Shown piece after piece: positions 14,386-20,276 of a DNA stretch of 20,276 nucleotides. The notes beneath the pieces were generated by a model. The model searched no databases, was not told the DNA's origin, and saw only the letters and a list, made by a program, of their open reading frames with translations. The DNA is taken from the NCBI GenBank assembly GCA_002421585.1, contig DIKD01000074.1:1-20276 (forward strand), given 5' to 3'. Source of the stretch: Dehalococcoidia bacterium UBA5627. Lineage in GTDB: Bacteria; Chloroflexota; Dehalococcoidia; Dehalococcoidales; UBA5627. The number at the start of each line of letters is the position of its first letter. Position 1 is the stretch's first letter. The translations under genes and the position numbers were made by a program.

Positions 14386-15001
14386 ACAGGCAAAAACATC
14401 CGATGATGAATTGACGAAGCTGGAATACCGGGTCATTGTCAATATGATACCAGATGCTTCTTCGGTTTTGGATTTAGGGTGCGGTGACGGCAAATTGCTG
14501 TACCTGCTGGTGCAAAACCGGCATGTGAAAGGGCGCGGGGTAGAGGTCGATGAAGATGCGATTTACGAATGTGTCTCCCGCGGTTTGAGCGTTTCGCATC
14601 AGGATATCGACGGAGGCTTATCGGAATACGGCGATAATTCGTTCGATTACGTGATACTTAACCAGACTTTGCAGCAGGTTAAAAATCTGGAAAGAGTGCT
14701 GGAAGAAGCGGTCAGGGTGGGGAGAAAAGTCATCATAGGTTTTCCGAATTTTGCCTACTTTTCGTCGAGATTGCAGATGATTTTCAAGGGCAAAGCTCCG
14801 GTAACACTATCTTTGCCATACATGTGGTACGATACCCCGAACCTGCATTTCCTGAGTATTAACGACTTTTACTATTATTGCCATAAGAAGAAATTGAAGA
14901 TAGAGAAGTCCGTATTTCTGGATAATAACCGGATAGTTAAATTATTTCCCAATTTCTTTGCAGAGGTAGGGATATTCGTTATTTCAGCTGAATTAACTTG
15001 A
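14378..15001 (+). CDS. metW: MetW-family SAM-dependent methyltransferase-like protein
   Basis: A 207-residue class I methyltransferase-like protein with the SAM loop VLDLGCGDGKLL at 30-41 and the second acidic motif GVEVDEDAI. It continues with FDYVILNQTLQQVKN and RVGRKVIIGFPNF, all typical of MetW. MetW is usually encoded directly after metX and is needed for, or interacts with, homoserine acylation. The 8 nt overlap with metX (ATG inside its end) is the classic arrangement. No separate ribosome site is evident; translation is probably coupled. Confidence 0.92.
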   Translation: MNKQAKTSDDELTKLEYRVIVNMIPDASSVLDLGCGDGKLLYLLVQNRHVKGRGVEVDEDAIYECVSRGLSVSHQDIDGGLSEYGDNSFDYVILNQTLQQVKNLERVLEEAVRVGRKVIIGFPNFAYFSSRLQMIFKGKAPVTLSLPYMWYDTPNLHFLSINDFYYYCHKKKLKIEKSVFLDNNRIVKLFPNFFAEVGIFVISAELT

Positions 15002-15022
15002 TTAATATGAAAGGATGTGAAT

Positions 15023-16183
15023 ATGAAACATATATATTTCGATTATGCGGCAACTACCCCCACCCATCCCGAAGTGGTAAAGGCAATGCTTCCGTACTTT
15101 GATGAAATTTACGGGAATCCTTCCAGTATTCATACCTACGGGTTGGAAGCCAGAGGCGCCATGGAAGAAGCAAGGAGCAAAGTGGCAAATCTTATTAACG
15201 CCGGCAGTGAAAGTATTTATTTTTGCAGCGGCGGAACGGAGGCGGATAATTTTGCGCTGAAATGTATTGCCTTTGCCAATGAAGCTAAAGGCAATCATAT
15301 TATCACCTCGTCCATAGAACATCATGCCGTCATGGAAACCTGCAAGTATCTGACGAAAAAGGGTTTTAAAATAACTTATCTCTCCGTAGATAAGTTCGGC
15401 ATGGTCGATCCGGCCGATGTCCAGAAATCCATTACCGATAAAACCATCCTGATATCGGTCATGCATGCCAATAATGAGGTGGGTACGATACAGCCGATAG
15501 CCGAGATAGGCAAGATCGCCAAAAAGGCGGGTATCTATTTCCATACCGATGCGGTGCAGACGACCGGTCATATTCCAGTAGATGTGAAAGAACTGGGTGT
15601 AGACCTGCTCTCGATGTCTTCGCACAAGCTCTACGGCCCCAAGGGCGTGGGCGCAATCTATATAAAAAAGGGAATCAAGATAACTCCGTTTATCCATGGG
15701 GGAGAGCAGGAAGGCAGGAAGCGTGCCGGCACCGAGAATGTCCCCGGTATCGTCGGCTTTGGGAAGGCTGCTGAACTTGCGAAAGAGGAAATGGCATCGG
15801 AAACACAGAGGCTGCTGCCTTTGCGCGACAAGCTAATCTCCGGGTTGCCGGGTAAAATCGACCATTCGCATTTGAACGGTCATCCTTCTCAAAGGCTGCC
15901 TAATAATGTCAATATCAGCTTCGAGTTCGTAGAAGGAGAATCAATGCTTTTAAACCTCGATTTCGAAGGCATCTGCGCTTCTACCGGCTCTGCCTGCAGC
16001 TCTGCCAGTCTCGAACCCTCCCATGTGCTCCTGTCGATGGGGTTGAATCATGAACAGGCGCATGGTTCATTGCGATTCAGCCTCGGCAGATTGACGACCG
16101 AAGAGGATATAGATAAAGTGCTTGAGGTGTTTCCCCCGATAGTTGCCGGGCTAAGGGCGATGTCGCCGCTTGTAAGAATATAA
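15023..16183 (+). CDS. iscS: Cysteine desulfurase, NifS/IscS type
   Basis: A 386-residue PLP enzyme that takes sulfur from cysteine as a persulfide and hands it to the Fe-S scaffold. With the ATG at 15023 it begins MKHIYFDYAATTP. SGGTEADN, EHHAVMETC and HANNEVGTIQP follow, then SSHKLYGPKG with PLP-binding Lys202, and STGSACSS with catalytic Cys325 on the long loop typical of group I enzymes. A GTG two codons earlier would leave almost no gap to the AAGGA ribosome site, so the ATG is preferred. It is 21 nt after metW and 20 nt before iscU. NifS and IscS cannot be told apart by sequence alone; no nitrogenase gene is present. Confidence 0.94.
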   Translation: MKHIYFDYAATTPTHPEVVKAMLPYFDEIYGNPSSIHTYGLEARGAMEEARSKVANLINAGSESIYFCSGGTEADNFALKCIAFANEAKGNHIITSSIEHHAVMETCKYLTKKGFKITYLSVDKFGMVDPADVQKSITDKTILISVMHANNEVGTIQPIAEIGKIAKKAGIYFHTDAVQTTGHIPVDVKELGVDLLSMSSHKLYGPKGVGAIYIKKGIKITPFIHGGEQEGRKRAGTENVPGIVGFGKAAELAKEEMASETQRLLPLRDKLISGLPGKIDHSHLNGHPSQRLPNNVNISFEFVEGESMLLNLDFEGICASTGSACSSASLEPSHVLLSMGLNHEQAHGSLRFSLGRLTTEEDIDKVLEVFPPIVAGLRAMSPLVRI

Positions 16184-16203
16184 ATTTTATTGGAGGCAAG
16201 TTA

Positions 16204-16596
16204 GTGAAGGATGCATTCGCGTTATATAGTCCCAAAGTTATGGATCATTGCAGAAATCCGAGAAATGTCGGTGCTCTGGAAAATCCCGATGGAGTAGGGC
16301 ATGTCGGCAATCCGGTATGCGGCGATGTAATGGAGCTATATATAAAGGTTGATGACAACATTATCACGGACGTTAAGTTCAAGACATTCGGTTGCGGTGC
16401 GGCTATCGCTACCAGTTCCATGGCTACCGAAATGGTAAAAGGCAAGAGCGTTGAAGAGGCCCTTGCTATTTCCAACAAAGCGGTTGCCGAAGCGCTGGAC
16501 GGTCTGCCGGCGATAAAACTGCATTGCTCGGTGCTGGCTGAAGAAGCCATCAAATCGGCAATCGAAGATTATCAAAATAAAGTAAAGAAAAATTAA
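16204..16596 (+). CDS. iscU: Fe-S cluster scaffold protein, IscU/NifU N-terminal type
   Basis: A 130-residue scaffold on which the [2Fe-2S] cluster is built. The three ligand cysteines are Cys39 (GNPVCGDVM), Cys64 (TFGCGAAIATSS) and Cys108 (LHCSVLAEEAI), with the conserved Asp41 next to the first. It starts MKDAFALYSPKVMDHCRNPRN like NifU N-domains and has neither the ferredoxin nor the C-terminal domain of full NifU. The start is GTG, preceded by GGAGG at an 8 nt distance; no better ATG exists. The gene is 18 nt before the MOSC gene. HscA, HscB and ferredoxin genes of the proteobacterial isc operon are absent here. Confidence 0.94.
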   Translation: MKDAFALYSPKVMDHCRNPRNVGALENPDGVGHVGNPVCGDVMELYIKVDDNIITDVKFKTFGCGAAIATSSMATEMVKGKSVEEALAISNKAVAEALDGLPAIKLHCSVLAEEAIKSAIEDYQNKVKKN

Positions 16597-16614
16597 AAAA
16601 GGAGATTATCTTAA

Positions 16615-17079
16615 ATGGCAAAAATTCTCGCTGTCTGTCATAGCAAGGAAAAGGGCACTATAAAAAAAATAATCGAGAGCGGACTTTTTAAAGAGGGGTT
16701 CGGGCTTATCGACGATGCCCATGCCAGTTCAGACTGGCACAGGCAGGTAAGCCTGCTGGCGATCGAAAGTATCCAGAAAATGCGCGATATGGGATTTAAT
16801 GTCGGGTCGGGCGATTTCGCTGAAAACCTGACTACCGAGGGGATAAACCTGGTCTCTTTACCCATCGGCACACATGTAGCGGTCGGGGAAGAGCTTGTCC
16901 TCGAGATCAGCCAGATCGGAAAGGAATGCCATAGCGGGTGCGCCATAATGCAGCAGACGGGCAAGTGCATTATGCCTAAAGAGGGTGTTTTTGCCAAGGT
17001 CATCCGCGGCGGAACGGCAAAAGCGGGAGACAGCATAAAAGTAGTTAACAAGGGCTGTGACAAAGGCTGTTGCTGTTAA
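16615..17079 (+). CDS. MOSC-domain protein with a cysteine-rich tail
   Basis: A 154-residue stand-alone MOSC domain, the sulfur-carrier fold found at the C-terminus of molybdenum cofactor sulfurases. Visible motifs are GLIDDAHASSDWHRQVSLLA (31-50), VGSGDFAENLTTEGI (63-77) and the core GKECHSGCAIMQQTGKCIM with Cys105, Cys109 and Cys118; the fold predicts a persulfide-carrying cysteine here. The protein ends GCDKGCCC, adding four cysteines (148, 152-154). It is the last gene of the sulfur operon, 18 nt after iscU and with AAAGGAG before the ATG. The desulfurase two genes upstream is a plausible sulfur donor (inference). Similar proteins elsewhere sit beside molybdopterin genes; none are present here. 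Confidence 0.88.
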   Translation: MAKILAVCHSKEKGTIKKIIESGLFKEGFGLIDDAHASSDWHRQVSLLAIESIQKMRDMGFNVGSGDFAENLTTEGINLVSLPIGTHVAVGEELVLEISQIGKECHSGCAIMQQTGKCIMPKEGVFAKVIRGGTAKAGDSIKVVNKGCDKGCCC

Positions 17080-17140
17080 ATATAAATTCATTATGAGCGG
17101 CTTGGTGATATATATTCTGATTGCTTTTTCCCTCATCCGT

Positions 17141-17209
17141 CATCCCGATAAGTCGGGATGACACCTTCCCCCGAGGGAAGGCGTTATTTAGGCTTCCCCT
17201 TGGGGAAGC
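17141..17209. repeat. Three tandem hairpins between the sulfur operon and nadA
   Basis: CATCCCGATAAGTCGGGATG (17141-17160), the stem CCTTCCC / GGGAAGG (17164-17181) and the stem GCTTCCCC / GGGGAAGC (17192-17209) lie in a row. They are flanked by CCTCATCCGTC before (17131-17141) and the roughly inverted GACTGATGAGGG after (17225-17236). This looks like a dispersed intergenic element. It could also attenuate read-through from the MOSC gene, though no T-run follows. Confidence 0.55.
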
Positions 17210-17311
17210 TGTCGAGCGTAGTGAGACTGATGAGGGTGAAAATATAGAAGGGTCTGTAGAGCGGAAATAACCGGCAGTCGTAATTGATAAGAACCTGGAC
17301 ATCTGTTGATA

Positions 17312-18235
17312 ATGGAAAATGAAGATTCAGAAATTATAGAAAGTATCCGCCATCTCAAACAAAAAAGAGGGGCGATAATCCTTGCCCATAACTATCAGCG
17401 CGGCGAAATACAGGATATTGCCGACTTCGTCGGCGATTCGCTGGAGTTAAGCCAAAAGGCGGTAAAAACCGATGCCGATGCAATTGTGTTCTGCGGGGTA
17501 CATTTTATGGCGGAAACCGCCTCCATCTTATGCCCCGCTAAAAAAGTTTTAATTCCCGAGCCGTCGGCCGGCTGCCCTATGGCTAATATGATTACGGCAA
17601 AAGGATTGAGGGAAAGGAAGGATACACTTCCGGGTGTTCCGGTAGTGTGTTATATCAATTCTTCTGCCGAAGTGAAGGCGGAAGCGGATATTTGCTGCAC
17701 CTCTTCCAATGCATTGAAGGTTATCGAAAGCCTTAAGGCCGATGAGATCCTCTTTATCCCAGACCAGTATCTTGGGTCTTACATAGCCGGTAAAACGGAT
17801 AAAAAAGTGCACCTGTGGCCGGGTTATTGTCCGACACATGCTCATATACAGGCAAAAAATATTATCTCGTTAAGGCAAAAGTATCCGGGGGCTGTGGTAA
17901 TGGTTCATCCCGAGTGCCGTCCCGATGTAGTTGCCATAGCCGATGAAGTTTTAAGTACAGGCAGTATGTGCCGATTTGCCCGGGAGACAGACGTAAAAGA
18001 AATCATTGTCGGCACCGAAGTCGGTACCATTCACCGTTTGCAGAAAGAGAATCCGTTAATAACATTTATCCCTGCCTCGGAGAGAGCGGTGTGTCCCAAT
18101 ATGAAACTGACTACTTTGGAGAGCGTCCTGTGGTGCTTGCAGGAAATGTCCAATCGGGTAATCGTTACCGAAGATATTCGCGTCAAGGCTGCGATAGCTA
18201 TCGACAAAATGCTGGAGTTGTCAGCGGATAGTTAA
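17312..18235 (+). CDS. nadA: Quinolinate synthase A
   Basis: A 307-residue enzyme of NAD biosynthesis that condenses iminoaspartate with dihydroxyacetone phosphate to quinolinate using a [4Fe-4S] cluster. The cluster cysteines correspond to Cys88 (SAGCPMA), Cys173 (WPGYCPTH) and Cys261 (AVCPNMK). The first of the three homologous domains starts ILAHNYQRGEIQDIADFVGDSL, and TEVGTIHRL lies before the last cysteine. The length equals that of short thermophile-type NadA proteins. The ATG at 17312 is preferred; a TTG at 17306 is also in frame, and neither has a good ribosome site. The nadB and nadC partners are not in the window. As an Fe-S enzyme it depends on the cluster-assembly genes upstream. 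Confidence 0.94.
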   Translation: MENEDSEIIESIRHLKQKRGAIILAHNYQRGEIQDIADFVGDSLELSQKAVKTDADAIVFCGVHFMAETASILCPAKKVLIPEPSAGCPMANMITAKGLRERKDTLPGVPVVCYINSSAEVKAEADICCTSSNALKVIESLKADEILFIPDQYLGSYIAGKTDKKVHLWPGYCPTHAHIQAKNIISLRQKYPGAVVMVHPECRPDVVAIADEVLSTGSMCRFARETDVKEIIVGTEVGTIHRLQKENPLITFIPASERAVCPNMKLTTLESVLWCLQEMSNRVIVTEDIRVKAAIAIDKMLELSADS

Positions 18236-18250
18236 AGCGGATTCGATATG

Positions 18251-18395
18251 CTACTTCTTATCCCTCAGCATCGCCCAGAGTCTAATATTAGCTTTAGGGA
18301 GGACAAATTCATCTATAATTTCGAATCCGAAGTGTTGATACATCAGGTAATTCTTCTCGGAATCCGTTTCCAGGTAGCAGGGAAATTCGATTAAT
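18251..18395 (-). pseudogene. Remnant of a GNAT-family N-acetyltransferase (C-terminal tail only)
   Basis: Reading the minus strand back from a TAG at 18251-18253 gives LIEFPCYLETDSEKN, then LMYQHFGFEIIDEF, then VLPKANIRLWAMLRDKK. This matches the C-terminal signature of GNAT acetyltransferases (xxYLETxxxxNxxxYxxxGFE, then WxMxR). About 48 codons survive. No start codon, ribosome site or acetyl-CoA loop precedes them, because the frame runs into the end of the response-regulator gene at 18409. The upstream two thirds were probably deleted when that gene arrived or by local rearrangement (inference). Confidence 0.7.
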
Positions 18396-18408
18396 ATAAC
18401 TGACAAAA

Positions 18409-19134
18409 CTAATCCTGATAAAAGCCGTTGGTCACTGCTGTGCCAACGATGCCTGCCTGAGCGGCTATAATGGCAGCATGAGTGCGGCTGTTTGCCTGCA
18501 GTTTATCGATCACATTTCTTACGTGCTTCTTGGTAGTGTCCAGAGTGATACCTAAATTTGAAGCGATTGTCTTATTGGAATCTCCGTTTCCCATCAGCCT
18601 CAGCACATCGACTTCCCTGGGGGTCAGATGAGCAGCTTCGGTTGTGCGCTCGGCAAGTGTCTTGCGCCCGTTTTGAATCAGATTTTCCACAGCTGTGTGC
18701 AGTAATTCCGTTTTTATCTGTGAGCCCCCTTCGACTACGCGATGGATACTCTGCAGTAATGCTTCCGGGGCGGTGTCCTTGAGGAAAATATATCCCCCCG
18801 CACCCGCATGAATGGCGTCGATTACATAGGTATCATTAAGATTCTCTGTCAGCACCAGCACAGCTACCTCCGGGAACGATTCCTTGATAAGCCTTGTAGC
18901 CTGTACGCCATCCAGTTTATCGTTTCGTGTCTCTGTCAATACTACGTGTACAGGTCTGCTACCGCTCTTTGCTCTTCTTATGTGCACAACGGCTTCAGCA
19001 CCGTCCGAGACATCACCGGTCATTTCTATTTGTTCGTCTTTAGCCATAATCGCCTGCAGTCCCTCACGGACGACCGGGTTGAAATCGATCATCAGGACTC
19101 CAAGATCTCCGGGTTTACGTTCTTTAGTTTCCAT
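18409..19134 (-). CDS. NarL/LuxR-type response regulator with degenerate receiver domain
   Basis: A 241-residue two-domain regulator. The receiver (about 11-130) follows the usual layout VLMIDFNPVVREGL, VLTETRNDKLDG, VLVLTEN, GYIFLKD. However, the second acidic residue is Phe18 (usually Asp) and the phospho-acceptor position is Glu68 (usually Asp); Lys119 and Thr96 are kept. The LuxR-type helix-turn-helix is LTPREVDVLRLMGNGDSNKTIASNLGI and on, to DTTKKHVRNVIDKL. Glu at this site can mimic the phosphorylated state, so it may act without a kinase, and no histidine kinase gene is nearby. GGGAGGTGG precedes the ATG. It is transcribed divergently from the ytxG/ytxH-like pair, a plausible target. 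Confidence 0.9.
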   Translation of the reverse strand: METKERKPGDLGVLMIDFNPVVREGLQAIMAKDEQIEMTGDVSDGAEAVVHIRRAKSGSRPVHVVLTETRNDKLDGVQATRLIKESFPEVAVLVLTENLNDTYVIDAIHAGAGGYIFLKDTAPEALLQSIHRVVEGGSQIKTELLHTAVENLIQNGRKTLAERTTEAAHLTPREVDVLRLMGNGDSNKTIASNLGITLDTTKKHVRNVIDKLQANSRTHAAIIAAQAGIVGTAVTNGFYQD

Positions 19135-19200
19135 CGCAGACCACCTCCCTGGTACACTTTTAATGCCTTCATATTATCCTTTAGTGCGCCCTTTGGATAC

Positions 19201-19229
19201 ATTATTCACTACTGTAATTGTCATGTCAA
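19201..19229 (-). promoter_or_regulatory. Promoter of the response-regulator gene
   Basis: On the minus strand a perfect TTGACA (19224-19229), a 17 nt spacer, then AATAAT (19201-19206). The predicted start near 19194 leaves about 60 nt of leader with GGGAGGTGG before the ATG at 19134. Confidence 0.6.
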
Positions 19230-19400
19230 GTGCTTTAGTTACCATCCATTAGATTAGGATATCGGCACTAACATACCTGTCCACTAACCGCCAAAAGGGC
19301 TTGTTGTCTTCGTATACAGGGTACATACTTGATATTACCGTGGGTATTGTTCGTCGGATAAGACTGAACAGCCTTTAATACGCCGAGGAGGTAGCAAAAA

Positions 19401-19703
19401 ATGGGTATTGAGTGGTTCCGTGACTTGATTATAATCATTATGGGGTTTGTGAGCACGGCAGTGCTTATCTTTATTGCAGTACTGGTCTATCGTCTTTATC
19501 AGACGACGAAATCCACAATGTTACAGGTAAAAGAAGCGTCGAAAATTACTTTTGATACTGTTGCCATGTTACAGGAGGGAATTAAACCGCTGCTTCCGAT
19601 ACTGGCGCTTTTTCAGGGTATTCGTGAGGGATTCGGGGATATTTGCAACGTATTTAAAAAGAAAGAAAATAATAAAGGAGAAAAGAATAATGAACAAGGA
19701 TAA
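19401..19703 (+). CDS. Small single-pass membrane protein, DUF948/YtxG-like
   Basis: A 100-residue protein with one hydrophobic helix at about 8-30 followed by an amphipathic, coiled-coil-like segment (YRLYQTTKSTMLQVKEAS and on) and a basic tail (FKKKENNKGEK). This is the layout of DUF948 proteins such as YtxG, though shorter, and the family call is tentative. GAGGAGG lies upstream of the ATG. Its end overlaps the following ytxH-like gene by 14 nt. Pairs of this kind are general-stress envelope proteins in Firmicutes; the role here is unknown. Confidence 0.7.
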   Translation: MGIEWFRDLIIIIMGFVSTAVLIFIAVLVYRLYQTTKSTMLQVKEASKITFDTVAMLQEGIKPLLPILALFQGIREGFGDICNVFKKKENNKGEKNNEQG

Positions 19704-19935
19704 TGCTATCGGTTTGGTTATCGGTTTACTGGCGGGCCGCGCCGCCGGCGGAATTATTGCACTGCTGTATGCGCCGAGAAGCGGTAAAGAGAGCAGGCAT
19801 CTAATCAGTGAAAAAGCGACAGAAGTTGTGGACATAATTAAAGAAAAGACAGAAGATGCAGTCGATACAGTCCAGGAAGCGGCATACGAGGCGAAAAGAA
19901 AAGGGAATGCTGCCGTACATGCAATAAAGAGCTGA
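19690..19935 (+). CDS. YtxH domain protein
   Basis: An 81-residue protein starting MNKDNAIGLVIGLLAGRAAG, with a glycine-rich membrane segment (7-28) followed by the YtxH hallmark LLYAPRSGKESRHLI and a charged helical tail with repeated EK/AK motifs (about 40-78). The ATG at 19690 is chosen because AAAGGAG precedes it; the longer open frame runs through the upstream gene and has no family similarity. It is translationally linked to the DUF948-like gene by a 14 nt overlap. YtxH proteins are small stress-associated envelope proteins of unknown mechanism. Confidence 0.85.
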   Translation: MNKDNAIGLVIGLLAGRAAGGIIALLYAPRSGKESRHLISEKATEVVDIIKEKTEDAVDTVQEAAYEAKRKGNAAVHAIKS

Positions 19936-19963
19936 AAACACCGGATATAAAACGTTACAGTAT

Positions 19964-19984
19964 CTATAACAATATTATAGTTTT
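19964..19984 (+). terminator. Weak terminator after the ytxH-like gene
   Basis: A 6 bp A+T-rich stem (CTATAA with TTATAG) and a 5 nt loop are followed by TTTT. Its position 28 nt after the stop codon is right, but the stem is weak. Confidence 0.3.
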
Positions 19985-20096
19985 AGAAAGTGTGCCGATA
20001 TCGGTGGGTAAGTTGTAGGCATATATTGGAACTTACTATTGCCATTACCGGGGATTATTCTCTCTCCCGCCCCGGTGACGGCCGTGGGGGCTTACT

Positions 20097-20276
20097 TTGA
20101 GTTCATTTAAAGTGTTAATGAGAAGGCACGGGCAGCTCATAGTATTCGTACTGGGGCTTATTTTCATTTGCTGTTTAGTCTGGGTGTTGCGGAGCGTCCT
20201 GCTGCCTTTTATCCTTGGTTTGATTTTTGCCAGCCTGCTATTGCCCATTATCAGATGGGTGGAAAAGCGTCTCCCC
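20097..20276 (+). CDS. AI-2E family transporter, N-terminal part (runs off the window)
   Basis: Sixty codons are visible before the window ends. The protein has a hydrophobic helix (LIVFVLGLIFICCLVWVL), then RSVLLPFILGLIFASLLLPI and RWVEKRLP. The pattern of two helices with LLPFxxGxxxAxLLxPxxxxxxxR is the N-terminus of the AI-2E/PerM transporter family, a broad group that includes Na+/H+ exchangers. The start is uncertain. A TTG at 20097 has GTGGGGG 6 nt upstream; the ATG at 20118, seven codons later, has no ribosome site. A GC-rich dyad (CCGGGG at 20048, CCCCGG at 20070) lies just upstream in the leader. Confidence 0.8.
   Translation, partial: MSSFKVLMRRHGQLIVFVLGLIFICCLVWVLRSVLLPFILGLIFASLLLPIIRWVEKRLP

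Noticed and set aside
15002..15697. Antisense frame of 231 codons inside iscS
   Set aside because: Shadow of a certain gene; composition reflects the reverse complement of iscS codons.

Overview
The window looks like a chromosomal segment of an uncultured member of the Chloroflexota, most likely class Dehalococcoidia. This rests on the gene mix (heliorhodopsin, meso-diaminopimelate dehydrogenase, LuxE/LuxC pair, Rrf2-led sulfur cluster), the moderate GC content, and intergenic DNA full of short dispersed inverted repeats. The assignment is inference from gene content; no rRNA or marker tree is available here. There is no CRISPR array, tRNA, phage module or intact insertion sequence.

Layout. 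1-2896 (all minus): radA, a NYN-domain nuclease-like gene, then ispD and the start of ispF of the MEP isoprenoid pathway. Between the NYN gene and radA, on the plus strand, lies a compact promoter-hairpin-terminator unit that could encode a small RNA of about 65 nt. 2897-3278 is repeat-rich. 3279-5163 holds a two-helix membrane protein and ddh, transcribed divergently from clear promoters. 5248-6009 (minus) encodes a heliorhodopsin with its Schiff-base lysine and counterion glutamate, under its own strong sigma70-type promoter. 6010-6447 is another repeat block. 6448-10063 (minus) is luxE-luxC followed by a cysteine-rich membrane protein, with no luciferase genes.

10377-17079 (plus) is the functional core: a promoter with an operator-like inverted repeat over its -10 box drives rrf2-cysK-metY-metX-metW-iscS-iscU-MOSC, eight genes with gaps of at most 38 nt and one overlap. 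The cluster links sulfide fixation into cysteine and homocysteine with sulfur mobilisation, Fe-S scaffold assembly and a possible sulfur-transfer protein, under a regulator with three cysteines placed almost as in IscR. 17312-18235 is nadA, itself a [4Fe-4S] enzyme.

18251-20276: a decayed GNAT acetyltransferase tail abuts a NarL-type response regulator with a degenerate receiver domain. That gene diverges from a ytxG/ytxH-like pair of small membrane proteins, followed by the start of an AI-2E family transporter.

The strongest points for follow-up are the heliorhodopsin (with substitutions at two normally conserved histidines), the regulated sulfur/Fe-S supercluster with its Cys-tailed MOSC protein, the candidate small RNA near 1445-1510, and the receiver domain with Glu in place of the phospho-accepting Asp.
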